From the NCBI GenBank assembly GCA_023333565.1, contig JAJKFH010004143.1, forward strand, positions 98,348-162,347: a stretch of DNA of 64,000 nucleotides. The letters are read 5' to 3'. The DNA is from Puffinus mauretanicus. Its lineage: Eukaryota; Chordata; Aves; Procellariiformes; Procellariidae. The translations under genes and the position numbers were made by a program. Every line of letters begins with the position of its first letter. Position 1 is the first letter of the stretch. The notes under the pieces were generated by a model that was not told where the DNA came from, searched no databases, and saw nothing but the letters and a program-made list of their open reading frames with translations. Positions 30,686 to 50,687 of this stretch are shown one piece after another.

Positions 30686-33464
30686 CTTGAAAGAAAACAG
30701 GACAGTGAGTTAAATAAACCCAGGTTTCCATGAGTACATTTCCATTTTTGTGCAGTCCAGCCAGCAGGATGTATCAGAAGTGTTCCAAAAGATGTTCATG
30801 GGATACTTTTGGTTTCCTATTGGACTGTCCGCCATCCTGATGGCGAGTGAAAAAAATTTGTGTGGAAGAGGGACAGATGAAAATGACTGATCATTGTACT
30901 GGTAGCTGGGAATGAAGAGTAGTATGTGAGTGCCAATAGAGCGCTGTGGGAATGGTTTCCATCTTGGCAGGCTTCTCTCTCCTGTGCCTTTCTCATGCCT
31001 ACACACAGTCACGATGCATAAATGAGTCGTTCACCCACCTACATCCTCTGAAAATGCCAATGCACTAGCTGCATCCTGAACACAGCTTTTGCATACACTG
31101 CATGCAAACAGGACTGAGTACTGCACAAATCAGCACAGCCGTGGCCAGCCTTGGAGAAATACAGCAAGAGCTCTCTTTGCCTACTTGAAACTGTCCCCTG
31201 GGAAATACAGCATACAGGTTCAATTCATTCTTCATCACAGAAGGATTTGATCCCCTTTCTGCCCCACTTCCTTTCATAGTGCCATAAGTACCTGGCTCTT
31301 TATCATGCTGGGGAAGGGATGAACAAAAGCACACACTGGTCATGGTGAAGCTATGTTACTTTGTAAAAACGAAAATCAAGGTGCATTGAGCCAAAGACCA
31401 AGAAAGCAGAAGGACATATGACTACAGATCAGTGATTTGAACATTAATCTGCAAATGGGAAAGTAGTCCTGTTTCAAGGCCTGTCTGAGCATTTTGTATG
31501 AAATTATCAATAAATGTTCAATCCACAGAGATACTGGTTAGCAAGAAAGCACTGCTATTGTCATTATTTCCTCCTGCCAATATACCTGTTCCTACCTCCT
31601 CTTTTGAAAGGAAAATTTATGTGCCTAACTTCCATATCAGAATTTCAGCCTTACATAAGTGCATGAAGCAAGAATTTATCTTCTTGTAGAAGATAAGAGA
31701 CCTCGTTCTGATCATCTGCCTAAGAAGACATCAACCATTACTTTGCATTTGAATGAGGTTAGGCACCCTCAAAAGCTTTCATGGTACTAGAACTACTTTT
31801 TACAATAAAATGGAGATTCTGACCAAAGGATAAGCACTTAATCGTAACACAAATGGGTGCATACTCATATACATGTATTTGATTGATGACAGAGCCATGG
31901 AGTGGCCAAGCATGCATTCTTCATTCTTCACTTAGGGGACATGATGTTCATGGGAGAAAGATGTTAGGAAATAAGTTTGCCAGAGGGTGAAGTTTGTTTT
32001 GGCAAATACGGTCTTTAAATAATGTCCTGAGGGGCGGCCAGCAGTGCTAAGGAAAATGTACACACCATTTTGATATTAGGGCTATGCTAAACATAGTGCA
32101 GAGATGTAGCGGCTGGGATGATTTATAAAGGAGACTTGAGATTTTCCATCAGTCAGAAATAATTTTCAATGTAGGGAAAATCTCTCATGTGGCCCTGCTG
32201 CTGCTTCAATAAAAACAAACCCTATTTAATTAATTTTTTTTAAAAGCGAGTGTGGTACTGGCAAATGAAAACTGTGGAGCCTGAAGTCCCGTTGACTGCT
32301 ATTTATTATTATCGTTACCCACGAAAAAGAGGCAGTGGCAGCAGCAATGCAATACCTTGCCAATATGCCTCAGTCTTGGCAAGAAGGAGCTATGTTTCTG
32401 GGTGGGAAGGTTAGTTCGGTCTTCACATCCTGCTAGTGCTTGGCATCTGACACGCTACTGCCAGTCAGGTGTCAGTTTGTGCCTCTTGGGACATCTTGGC
32501 AGTGTGTATGTCTACATAACTGTCCCATGACCATGACTCTTTCCATACAGACCACTGACGCAACAGCCAAAAGTCTGAAATTTTACTTACTACCAACCAG
32601 CTCCCTTGAGATTAAGTGTTCTATAGCCCAGCACGAAGGAAGTTGTTTTGTCGGGCTGTTTGCAGAAATAAATGCCTGGAACATATAAGTTTCTGATGAA
32701 GCAACACATTTTATGAGTTCCTTTTCCTTTTTTTTTTAAAACTTTTCCACTTCATGCCAACTTCGTTGCTGTCCTGGTACACAGATCCCCAGCCTTCACA
32801 GACTAAACTCCCACATGTCTGCCTTGCCATGCTTCCTCTCCTGCATCTCTTTACTGCCATTCAGGAGAACTGCATTTTGGCTGTAAGAGAAAACTTAGGG
32901 CTCAGTTTCCCTTGAGCCACTAGTCCTTCATGTCCAGTGTTCCTCCATCCACTCTTTTTCCTGAGAGAGTCCATGCTAGTGCTAGACAATGACAGGCAGG
33001 ACAATACTAAATTCTCACTTAAAGCACAATGCACCCTTTGTGGAGGTAAAGTTAAGCCAGTTGCTCTTCCTTGCATCAGCACAGCCAGTCTTAGATAGCT
33101 TCACGCCAGTCTTTTTTCTCCTTCTGTGTTGACAAGAGCCCAGGAAAGTACCTAGATGAGAGCGATGGTGGGTGGCCACACTGTGAGAAGAGGAGCATAT
33201 CCCAAGGAAGGACAGTCCGGCTCTGAATCTGGACTGCCAAGCTTGGTGAAATTATAAAAAGAATGGAACATTTCTTTGTCTCTGTATCATGCAGTAAAAA
33301 GAAATGGTTACTCTGATTTCTCTCACATTTTTGAACATCGGAGTCTCACCTCTAAATTCTCTTCCACGTGAGCAGGTAGAAACAACCTTTTTCTCCAGCA
33401 CCTTCCCTGTGGTATTACTGAACGTAGGTGTTCAAGCATTGGAGAAACTAGAAGGGCCACTTAC
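30686..33464 (-). other. Intron 12
   Basis: 2.8 kb; no repeat or exon recognised. Confidence 0.85.
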
Positions 33465-33607
33465 CTTATGATAGCCTTGACTGCAAAACGAACCACAGTG
33501 GAGAGCAGGAACAGTGGTGTGACCAGGATGTGAAACAATGACAGTGATGCAAAGGCCTGGGCAGGCTGCAGCGGCTTGTCATTGGTGTACGCGTAAGTCA
33601 CAAAGGT
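33465..33607 (-). CDS. ABCC9: ABCC9 coding exon 12: last TMD1 helices, residues 559-606
   Basis: This 143-base exon encodes [40 protein letters not shown] and FAVKAII, then two bases of a Ser codon. It is the last extracellular turn and final helix of TMD1. The loop residues (YTNDKPLQ) differ from mammals, while [15 protein letters not shown] is unchanged. Acceptor TGTGACAG, donor GTAAGT. Confidence 0.96.
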
Positions 33608-34529
33608 CTGTCACATCAGGAAAAGAGCATGTCAGGATAAAGACACTTGAAAATGATGGACAAGGACAGCAAGCAAAATATTTTGCTCAACTAAGGCCAA
33701 TAACTATATACGTCAATTTACTGGGAATCCCAGTAAACTGAAGAGAAAGGTGTCTTCTATTAAAAGTGAAAAAGATTTTAAAAACTTGCCAATAACTTCA
33801 AGAGATTTACACATTTAAGAATTAAAAAATTTTCTTTGTAAAATCAAAGCATTTAGTTTTGTAAAGTTTTGTAATTGACTTCAGGGTTTAGAGGAAACAC
33901 ACAACCCAGAAAAACCAGCAAGAATCTAATAAATCTTATGTTTTTTTTCACAGATGCAGAAACTATGGTCATATTTCATCCAATTCTGGTATATACTGTC
34001 AGCAATACGCTGAGTAATGCCCTCAGAATTTCGTCTATGAAGACTCCTTACTGACCGGCATGCCATAGTTCCTCTAGCGCATTAGGCCAGAGGACAAGCA
34101 AAATTTCTTTCTCCTTAAACTGCAGAATACCCTTTCTTGAAAACTGAAATGGTGGCTTATAATGCATTTTGAAACAGGAATGATTTTCACTGCTAGACAA
34201 TAGAAAAGCAAAGCCACCCAAAAATCCTTCAAAATGAGAGCTTCTCAAAATGGGTCTTTCAAGTTGCAATATTTTTTTCTTTCTTTCTTGTAGTAAAAAT
34301 TGATATTTCTTTTTGTTTTGACCAATCCAAACCACAGCTGGTGAAATACCAGCTCTGGGAATGGTCGCTTCCAGTGTCATGCTATCCTACAGTTAGCAGG
34401 GGCACACTAATGCATCTGCCGGTTTTATGAGGAACGTGTCCTACAATAACAATGGTGTCCTTTCTTTTTTTCTCCCCCTCTCTTTTTCTCTCCATTTTCA
34501 TAAGAAGAAGTGAAAAAAACATATCTTAC
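33608..34529 (-). other. Intron 11
   Basis: 922 bases; a plus-strand pyrimidine run at about 34457-34492. The minus-strand open frame at 34048-34380 has no known family. Confidence 0.85.
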
Positions 34530-34570
34530 TGCAAGAACAGCTGCTATTGGTATGGCCGCATTCATAAAAA
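34530..34570 (-). CDS. ABCC9: ABCC9 coding exon 11: 41-base exon, residues 545-558
   Basis: This very short exon completes the split Ile codon and encodes FMNAAIPIAAVLA, part of a TMD1 helix. It ends in phase 0 at GTAAGA and its acceptor is CTTTCACAG. Length (2 + 13 codons) and both junction phases agree with exons 10 and 12. It is invisible to ORF searches because of its size. Confidence 0.96.
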
Positions 34571-36789
<2,219 letters not shown>

Positions 36790-39573
36790 CTATGAAGAAA
36801 AAAGCAACATAGAAAAAAAAGTAGATTTCAATATGCCAGAATGATAGCAAGAAAAAAATATTTGTTCTTCTAATAAACAGTTAAATGGTTCATAGGAATC
36901 AGCCGAGCCCATACTTCAGAAGGTCAAGTTTGGAAAGTGTGGGAAATGAACATCAACTGCATAGTTTGTGTTAGTGCCTGGTAGTCCTAATTCTAGATGA
37001 GGTTTCCACAGGACTAAAGGAGCACTAAAATGATGGTGCTTGCCCCAAGGCATTTTACAGAATCACTGGCCTTAAGTCTTATTCACACTAGAGCTCCTTA
37101 CATCACTCTGGAAGTATTCAGAGGTCTTAGGACAGTCATGAATCACATCTGCATTCCGCCATAGTGGTCCTCTTGCAACTGCAGAGGCACGTCTAAGACA
37201 CGCACTGAAGCGTGATGCAGATGTGCTGGGAGTGACACAGACCTGAGCTTGTGCATCAATACCATGTAGCTCTGTAGGAAAGTACCAAGATGCTACCTTA
37301 GCCCCACAAAAAGTTTGGGAACACTTCCCACAAAGGTTTACTTGGGAATGGCTCTCATGCAGCCACCGTGATTCTGGTTCGCATGTCAATACAAGCTCTA
37401 CTACATAAGTATTTTTATAAAAAGCTCCACTTTATGGTACAGAGATGTCCTCAGTAACAGGACATACAGAACCAGTTCCCTACTTTGTATTTTTGCTCTC
37501 TCTTCAATGAGTCAGCTCTGTCTTTAAATCTGCCTTCTTATTATACAGTATCAGAAATAAGAATCGTGGAGTTCAACATTTTGAAAGCATTATTTAGCTT
37601 TTCAGGCTTCTGTAATGTAAATTAGCATACCTAGCATGCCATTTTCTTAGCAGAATAATACAAGGTTACAGGTAGCAATTTGTACTTGGTGTAAACGGAA
37701 GCCCTTACTGGGGACCTGATCCTGCAATGAGTTTTTGTTCTTGATAACAGGCCGTAATTGGTGGATACACAATATATTTCTAAGATTCAGCGCAATCTTC
37801 AGCAGGCTATGGCTATATTGGCTCACACTGGAAAGATTAAGTTCAGTATTTGCTACAGTATCTGCTCGAGGAGGGGACAGCCTTGACTAGTGCTGTTTCT
37901 TGGGACATCCCTTGAAGCTCAAGTCCTTTGCATAAGGCAAGACAGGACAGTCCCACCACCTTTTCCAGAGTGGTATAGTTATAATCCAGCTCATAGTTAC
38001 CAAGGATTAGTTTCTTTCCTCTTTTTTCCAAAAAAGCAGCCGATAATCAGGCAGAAAGACATATTACCACACCACCAGTGTCATTGGTGTCAGTTGCGTA
38101 ATACTTTGAGAAGGAAATAGTATTCTCCTTTCAATTTTATTGTTGGAGTAGAGGTGTGAGGTATCCCTATGACTGATAGAGCTAAAGAGCAGAAGGAGCC
38201 CTCTGTAGCCTAGGCCACAGCTGCTCACTCACCAGGTTCTTCAGCAGGGGCAAATTCATGGGTGATGCTGTGCTCATTCCTGGACAAAGCTATGGGCAAG
38301 CTACCCCTGTGTTCCCTGTCTCCTGATTGCTTGAAGGTGAACTACAGAAACCAGCAAAATCATCAGAAGCTTCCTCAAACCAGCCTTTTACTGTAGTGGT
38401 GAGGAAGGCCATTACATTTCTACAGTGGCTGAGACAGAGACTTTATTAAAGAAACAAATGAGTGGTGAATTTGGGCTACATATAATCATTCACTAGCCAC
38501 AGGAGTGAGACCACCTGTTCATTTAATAACATTCAAAGTATTAACAGCAACACTTCCAAATAAACCTGGATATGAAACAGTGACTTAAAATGAAACCCTC
38601 TGTTCTATTTCTAACTTCAGTTACCGTGCAAACTTTTTTGTCTTTTTCTCCATAAATTCTTTTATGACTCCCTAAACCCCACCCTATCCTAAAATAGACA
38701 CAGAAAAACAATATTTGTTTCCATTAGTAGTAGTAATATTGCTGACTATTATAATAGATTGCTAATATAGTTCCAGGAATTTCAGCAAAACAGATCTACT
38801 ATAAGAGTGGCTTCTACCCCTTTTTAAACTTGTTTAATGCCGGCAGGATAACTTATAGGTAAGGACCATGCCAATCCCACCCCAAGCTAAAATTTTGAAG
38901 GTGCTACAGCAGTCCAAACTTCATGGAAAATCAGCGTGGCTTAGGTCATTAAGTCATTTAGCACTTTTGAAGATTTCTTTCACGCTAATGATTTTTACCT
39001 TTCCTTCCTACAGATTTTCCTACAGATCTTTCCCAGCCTTGTTAAGAACCAGATGTTTACAGTAACTAAGCTTGTTTAGATGAAAGCTCCTGTGAGCATT
39101 TTGTGCAGTGCACTGGCAGTGCTGCTGTCAGTCACTGGGCAGGATTCAATTGCTTTTTGCTCCTGCCACAAAAAGCAGTTACAAGTGGACACTGCAAATG
39201 CAATACTTGGCGCTCGTCAGATGCCTGTATTGCTGCCATGTGGCAGAAATAAAAGCAATGACTTGTGTCATTGTAGTAGTGGAATATATATGAGCAGGGA
39301 AAGGATGACAGGTTATCATTCTTAAAGTCACAGACCATATCCGTGACATGGAAATCCTGCTCAAAAAAATCCTCTCTCTTTACTGGCCCTTGGAGACGCA
39401 GCCTCCCAGCCCTCGGAGGAGATGACGGGCCATGTTTCTGCTTGTTTGTCCTCCTGGCAAATGAATGTGAAGTCCAGGTTCCCCTCTGGATTTTGTAGTC
39501 GTCTCACAGACATACAGTCTTTTCAACCAGGTTGGAGGATCTCTAAAATCAGGCCCTTACTTTGATGCTCTAC
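36790..39573 (-). other. Intron 8
   Basis: 2.8 kb; the minus-strand open frame at 37072-37389 has no recognisable family. No transposon seen. Confidence 0.85.
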
Positions 39574-39729
39574 CTGAACAGGCATTGCCCACAGATTGGG
39601 GCACAGGAACAAGAACCACATTAATTGATTTGTTTCTATGGCAACCAAGTTATTGATTTGTCCCAGCGTCATCTCTCCCATGGACAAGTTGGATGTGGAA
39701 AGCCTCAGGATCTTATTATATATCATTGC
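39574..39729 (-). CDS. ABCC9: ABCC9 coding exon 8: TMD1, residues 394-445
   Basis: This 156-base, phase 0-0 exon encodes [40 protein letters not shown] and [12 protein letters not shown]. The first stretches form an intracellular coupling helix, and the end enters the next membrane helix. The sequence is essentially identical to mammalian SUR2, as expected of the ABC transmission interface. It is joined to exon 7 across a 1.5 kb intron. Confidence 0.97.
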
Positions 39730-44217
<4,488 letters not shown>

Positions 44218-44412
44218 CTTTTCTGTTGTATTCGTATTATTGGTTGTATTCTGGAAGCCCTGGACAATGCCAGAAATGCATAATGGCCCAGCAAAACCCA
44301 GCAAGTCAGCCAAGTAACGGAACGTGCTGCTGAGAAGAATTGGTCGTCCAAAAGCACTGTACATGGCTAACCATATGGAGGGACTCCGATTGGGCTGGTC
44401 TGCTACCTTTTT
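44218..44412 (-). CDS. ABCC9: ABCC9 coding exon 6: end of L0 and first TMD1 helix, residues 274-338
   Basis: This 195-base, phase 0-0 exon begins [20 protein letters not shown], the conserved end of L0, then the first TMD1 helix ([21 protein letters not shown]). It closes with an Asn/Thr-rich extracellular loop, [15 protein letters not shown], which has several N-glycosylation sequons (N-T-T, N-N-T, N-T-T). This loop is the most divergent part of the exon compared with mammalian SUR2 as I remember it. The donor is GTAACC. Confidence 0.97.
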
Positions 44413-44984
44413 CTGGAAAATAGAGAAAGAGGTATCAATGCACCAAGAAGAGGCCTCCCTGGCTGCATACGGCAACTTCCATTTCGTTCCTGTCTGGATG
44501 CCCAAATGGTTCCTGAAGGGTGTTTTGGAGTAGATGAGGTAGCAAACATGCTGTAGATATCAACAGATTTCAGACATTCTTCTCAGCAAATGCAAATTCT
44601 GCCTCCTCTTGGTAACTGTGGTTCCTCACCTCTAAATCCTAACACTTTTCTGAACCTGTGAACACAGGAATGCAAACACAGATTAATCGTACTGGCAAGT
44701 AGCCATTGCTCCTTGTCACATGTGTGCTCAGGAAAAGGTCTGACCTTTCAAGCCCTTGCTCATATGGGTTATCTTGACTTTCACAGTACTGTGAAACCAC
44801 TTGATCCAGTAAAGGCTTCTGATGTGAGAAAGAGATTGAAGGAAAAAACATGGGCAGACACCTACAAGAATATGGTTTAATTTAATTTATCTGGATTTTT
44901 TCTCTCTCTTGGGTTCCTTCCAGGAAGATACACTTCAGCCCAACTAATTACCGGGCTCAAAAAGGTGAAAGGAACACGCTATGT

Positions 44985-45042
44985 TGAGAGGTAAGATTAA
45001 ATCAACTGAGGGTCCTTTCTAGCCTTCAGTTCTGCGAATCCA
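44985..45042 (+). repeat. Possible old CR1-like 3' end
   Basis: The phrase TTGAGAGG, then GAGGGTCCTTTCTAGCCTTC and AGTTCTGCGAATCC, resembles the degenerate 3' end of old CR1 elements, in which the element's last words are a pyrimidine phrase followed by TTCTATGAATC-type repeats. The match is short and the octamer tail is not preserved. It could be coincidence. Confidence 0.25.
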
Positions 45043-47308
45043 TGCAGTATCACAACTCTTGCCCTAAAACACTAACCAGCGGATCTGTATCTAGTCAGAG
45101 GAGTTCTGATATTTCTGAGGTCCTTTCAATCTAAAGAAGAAAGAGTTTTCCTTCACAGATCCATGGTCTGCAGAACGCTTCCTTGCACTTCAGGCAGCAG
45201 CTTTTGACACTTTAAAAAAGCATCTGTCATTTTTCAAGCAGCACAGATGCCTGCAAGTTGTAACCCAAGCCAAGCTCTCTTGAGTGTTCACAGAGACATT
45301 TTAAGTATAGCCCAGTAATAACAACCCCCTGCCCCAGCAAATTAACCAAAGAAAAGCAAGTATGCCTGTACCCTGCCTGGCTGCCTCGTGTCTTTTTTCC
45401 TCTTTTCTCGATTTTTCCTTTTATGCCACTTCAACAGTGAGATAGAATACGTGCATGGTGCCAAAACCGCACAAGTGTACAGGAGGGCCAGGTAGCTGCT
45501 TACTGGCTTTTAGAGATTAGGACAGGCTGGTCATGCCCAATGCCAAGAAACTTAGTACAGAGAAATAAGCAGCACGGGGACAAATTAGAGCTAACATTTC
45601 GGAAAGTGGTAAGAATGAAACTGCTTCTTCTGATGAAGGAAGGAGCGCAAGGGCCTCCTGCGAGTTTCCCAGACAAAAGGCTCTGAATTTGTTGCCTAAT
45701 GGGTTTTGAGCTAGACTGCACTGCAGGGGCTACTGTCATCCTCCTCAAATAAAGGACCTGCACTTTAACAGCTTGATGGGAGCAAAGCTAACTTATTAGG
45801 AAAACACATCTGCCATCTTTTGGAAAAAATTGCACATATTATTCTGGGCATTTAATTAATGGTAAATTTGGTAAATGGCAATGGTAAATCCTTATTTCTT
45901 TAATAAGATTTTACTATTTCAATAGCCATTTTCACTACTACTACAATTCACATAATTGTCATCACTACATGAAATCTATTTACTTTTCATTGGAAAAAGT
46001 ACTAACTAAATTAAATTATCTAATAATCTCTATTGCTAAACACTGTTGTTTCTTCTTTTTTAATCAGGACTTCAAATTAGCTGAAGTATCTAATGGGGAG
46101 AGGGGAGAAAGAAGAGTGGATTTTTCTTCTAATCTTAAGCTCTTTTCCAGAATGGTTCTTGAGGCTCAGTGTTATGGGCTTGCAGTATATTATGTGGTAT
46201 GTGCCAACCCTATCCTTTATTTAGGTGCTGAAGGATGATCTGTCAATCACCACTCATTATAGGTCTCTCACTGACATGTTTCAGTAAATCCACAATTGAA
46301 AGCTTGGCCAATGTCATAAGAATGAAATAAAAAGCTCTGTCTGGGCTTTCTGCATCAGAAAAACGTTATTACCATGATGATTATTTTCTGCAGTTTCCCA
46401 GTCCTTTTAAGCCTCTGTGGCTTGGGAAGCCACCTGAAGCCAAGAGCTTCTCCTCCTGGGCACGGAAGGCTGGAAGGACATACTTTCCTTTTGGAAGGTG
46501 AGAAAAAGAATCTTAAAACATAATGTTAAAAATGATCCAGTTACAGAAAAGGAGGGGAGCTGTACTAAAGAGAGGGAAGAGCTGCAGCAACACAAATGTG
46601 AGCTTAATCAGTTTACACAACTATGCATCTCGGTGCCTTGTTTAAATTTGCAAGGATTATTTTTGTTGGTATGGTTGGTAGCACTTGTTGTTGTGTGAAT
46701 TACCAGGCTGGACCACTGTTCTCACCTGTGGCACATGCCTAGGTTTTGCTTGTCTTTGTCACCTCCCTTTTAATTTACTGTAATTTTCTCTACCTTGGGC
46801 ACTCAACAGTTGAAGTAAGGGCAGTGAGACAGCACTTGCCGGCAAATCAAGCCACCTGTAAGGTACGCCTCAGTCAGTATGGAAATCTGACTGTTCCCTT
46901 ATGCTGTAGCTGACAGTGTCACCCTGATGCTGAAGGGCAACGCTCTGTCCCTGTGATTTCCAGCTATATCTAACACACTTTCTTTCCTCCTCTTTTTGCC
47001 GTAACAGGTAAGATCCACAGCGGCACATGAATAGTAGGAATAGGAGATTCTCCTGGTCCCTGACTTTAAAAATTGCATTTTCTATTACACCATCCCAAAA
47101 GTAAAACTTTCTATTGACTGTCAGAGCAAATTACACAGGATTTTGGTTGATGGGGTAAACCAAATGTAATATCAATACGCTAAATCTATTCTGGGATATG
47201 TGATGTATGATGCATTAGTAGTGGTTTGAAACATCTAGGCCACTTGTATAGAAAACAAAACAAAAGCCAAGCAACAACAGAAACAGGATCTGTTTTTTGG
47301 GGGGGCGC

Positions 47309-47335
47309 TTATGTAACATATGTAACATATGTAAC
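47309..47335. repeat. 9-base repeat, three units
   Basis: ATATGTAAC is repeated in tandem (the first copy has one mismatch) in intron 5, directly after a G-run at 47299-47305. Confidence 0.85.
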
Positions 47336-49769
47336 CAATATAGTACATTGGTCCAAAAATCTGGCTGTGAGAGTTTCACTGCATATCATTAAGGACTTCT
47401 TTATCTTCTTAACAGTATTAAAGAATTCTTTATCTTCAGCCAAAATGTCCATTAATATAGTAGGGACTGTGAACGTGTATTAAAGAGAATATATGACTTT
47501 AGGATCATGGGTCTAACCCTATGTGTATGATGTGCATCACTGCTTATTCTGCAGAAGCAACCTTCCTATCCACAGTTAGACTTACTCCAGGATTCTTAGA
47601 AAGGTATGATAAAAATACTGTGAGATGATGTATCTCTGTTTCTGTAGGAGACTGTCCAAAAAAGCAAGAAAATACAGCATGTCCATCTCTTAGAATATTT
47701 ACTGATGGCAGGAAATAACGAGATAAGGAACGCCAATTGCAATGTGGTTTTTCAGCAACACTTTGTTTAGGAAAAAACTCAAACAGCATATTTAAGTAAG
47801 CTTAATTATCAAAAGAGCTTGTTTTACCTGTAGTTTTATAGTATCTTCTAATTGAAAGAACATATGCTGTGTTGTTTTCTTATGATATGCTGTGTTATGC
47901 TATGTTGCCACACAAACTATCTACAAAACCAGTAACAAATGACCTGTATCTTATTGTAAAAGTTGGAATGCCTTTTGCAGTAGCAACTACCAGACTAATG
48001 GCCAATTAGAATGTCCATCACCAGTTATTTAGCCTTGTATTGTGTTGGTTTATATTACTTAATATTATAATACAGTTACTGATAACTTTAAAATTCTTTA
48101 AAAGAATTTAAAAATTCTATAAAATACCATGTAGCACGGAAGTGATATTAAAATTAAATTACTTGATGCTTTGAAATAATTACTTATAACCAAAGAATTT
48201 TGAGTAGTGAATGTATTCATAATGCTAAAAACTGCTTGATAAAAATTTGAAAATGTAAAAAAACACAGAACAGAGAATGATTTGTCACTGAGAAGTGTTA
48301 GCTTAGGTCTCATGTGCCAGTGGGCAAACCTTCATATGGCAGGAGCTAGAAGAATTCTGTTGAAATAGTTGAATATGGATTTCAGGAGTTGTCCACTGAC
48401 ATCAAAGAAAACAAGAAAAGGTTCCACCCAGTGTTCACAGACTTCATGGTTACTCAAGTAGCAATATGCTATTTTAGCAGAATATAATAGCCATAAAAAG
48501 TTAATCTCAGACCCTCTAGTTTACACTCCTGTATGCTTGGACACAGGTTTGGAAAAAAGTAAATTTGAGAAAACAGTCATCAAAATTTAACCTCACTCAT
48601 TTCCCTTATGCTATTATTTGTAGAGAACCTCAGCTGGTTTCAATTTTCGTAGCATGCAGAAGGGATAGCAAGACAATGTCTTGTGAGCTATCTCAAAGGC
48701 ATTTTACAATACAGAATATTCATGGTCATGTTCAGCATCTTTCATCACGGCATGATAAGAAGGGTTTGGAAAGGAACAGAAGCTTGCTTTCTGCAGGGCC
48801 ATGGAGCACAGCTGAGATCAGCTATCTCCAGGCACAGATAGGGATAACCCCACTTAATCCAGAGGATGCTGGGGGGCTCCCCTCACCAGCTGCAGAAGAT
48901 TAGTGTAAAATACACCCTGGCAACAGAGACAGTGACATATCGTCTCTTCCAGATTGCGGACCACGCTTCAACCTGAAGAATTTTCCTAATTCTGTGGCTG
49001 TTTTCTGGCCCAACAGTGCACAAACCAACACATTTCTCCGTAGGAATGAACTGCAGAGAGTTCCACTGCGTCGCTCTTTGGATTGCTTTTAGCTCTTTGG
49101 TTTACTTTAACTATATAATCTATGAAGTATCAGTTTACTTTAGGGTTACAGCCTGTTTTCAAATATTAGCACAAATGTGCTAGAGGCTGTGGTAATTTCA
49201 AGACTTCAAACAATTACGGAAACCAAAAAATCTGATGTAAACCAGCTTTATAAATGTAGGTGCATGTAACTGCATGGGTACATTTATGCAAGTCCTCATA
49301 CGTGCATGACGCACGCTGAGGGAAGTTACACACTGAATGTTTGTGTTCATGCACATGAGCAATAGCACACTTAACTTGCCTTTTGGCATCTGAACTGCAT
49401 ATTTGTGCAGGCACACACAGTATCTGCAGACGTAGATGAGCTACAGACAAATGCTTGCACCCAGTCATCATGCCTTTCATTAAGAATGGCACAAAGGCTC
49501 AGATCCTCGGGACATGTAGGTGCCTAAGACTCTTTGGTCTCTTTAAGTAAGATTTAGGCACCAAATGCTTCTTTAAGGAGCTGGCCTACGGGATGCACTT
49601 CTCCTTTGCTGTGAAAAGCTCCGTTCCAATGACTCAGTAGTTTTCTGCTTAAAGCAAAAGTGTCCTGATCTCTAGTACTGTAAGCATCGACTACAAAAGG
49701 AAAGAGAAGCAACCTAAATCTATTAAAATAGAAACAATTGTACTGATTATGCTTTCATTTCAGAGGGCA

Positions 49770-49895
49770 CGGAAAGGAATCTGCAGCTCCATCCGTTGCT
49801 GGGAGCGGAGAGCTGCTCCTCCCGGCTTCCCCTCGCATTGCAGTTCTAAACCGTGCACTGCTCGGAAACACGTTTATCTGGTGCGTGCAGGAACG
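49770..49895. other. Small CpG cluster in intron 5
   Basis: Ten CpG dinucleotides fall within about 125 bases in an otherwise AT-rich 6.3 kb intron, about 300 bases from the LTR-like fragment. It is a candidate intronic regulatory element, without a recognisable motif. Confidence 0.45.
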
Positions 49896-50169
49896 GGATT
49901 TATATGCTTTTGTCCTACATGCTACATTTTCCAAAGTGGCCTCTGAATGCCTGTATTCTCTCTGTTTATGCTTGAGAATTGATATGTATGTACACATCAG
50001 GGAGGCAGGCTCTCGAATCCTCCCTCCTCTCTGCAAAACAAAGTATTTCTTTTTTTGGCAGAAATCACTGGCGTTAAGCACAAATGAAATGCCACAGTTT
50101 TGCCTAAATGCAGCCAGAAGTTTCTCTGGAAACTCCTCCCTACCCAGTGAGTTTGCCCAGCCATGGTTT

Positions 50170-50295
50170 TTGTACTGGGTCTGGCTGGGATTAACTGGAG
50201 TTAATTTTCTTCATAGCAACCTGTACTGTGCTGTGTTTTGGACTGGTGACTAAAACGCTGTTGACAGGACACCAGTGTTTTGGCTATTCTTAATA
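50170..50295 (+). repeat. Fragment resembling an avian ERVL-type LTR repeat
   Basis: The stretch contains GTCTGGCTGGGATTAACTGG, GAGTTAATTTTCTTCATAGC, GTGCTGTGTTTTGGACTGGT and ACACCAGTGTTTTGGCTATT. These match, from memory, a phrase repeated in many avian genomes in LTR-type endogenous retroviral repeats. It is a non-coding remnant with no paired LTR or internal region in the window. The family name is uncertain. Confidence 0.5.
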
Positions 50296-50687
50296 TGTGT
50301 TTTTGGCTATTTCTCTTTCTGGAGAAAAAAGTGAAGATGAGTGTTTCCAGCTGAAACTATGGACAGAAAGTCTTCTAATTTAAGATGCTGTCATAAGTAG
50401 CTAAGATTTAAACAAAGCTTTCACTTTTAAAATGAAATCTAGCAAGTGATCAGTCTGTTATGGTTTTAGTTTCCAGTCGCTCTCAATCTGGCAACTCTCC
50501 TCTGCTGCAAATTCACTTAAAACCAAACAGTAACCATTGGATGGGAACTTCCTAAGCCAAGTTTCACCTTGGAACAAACAGTCCTAAGTTAAAAATTCCT
50601 AAAACTAGGGTTTCATAGAAGCACAAAAAATTCGAAGTAACATTATAGTTTCTAAGGCCAAACAGTGACATGAACATCTTTGATTAC

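Larger units (their letters stand above)
44413..50687 (-). other. Intron 5
   Basis: At 6.3 kb this is the largest intron between coding exons here. It holds the possible CR1-like end, the 9-base repeat, a 9-base inverted repeat at 49519-49562, the CpG cluster and the LTR-like fragment. Confidence 0.85.

Noticed and set aside
49885..50253. 122-codon plus-strand open frame
   Set aside because: It runs from the CpG cluster into the LTR-like fragment and has no domain; probably chance.
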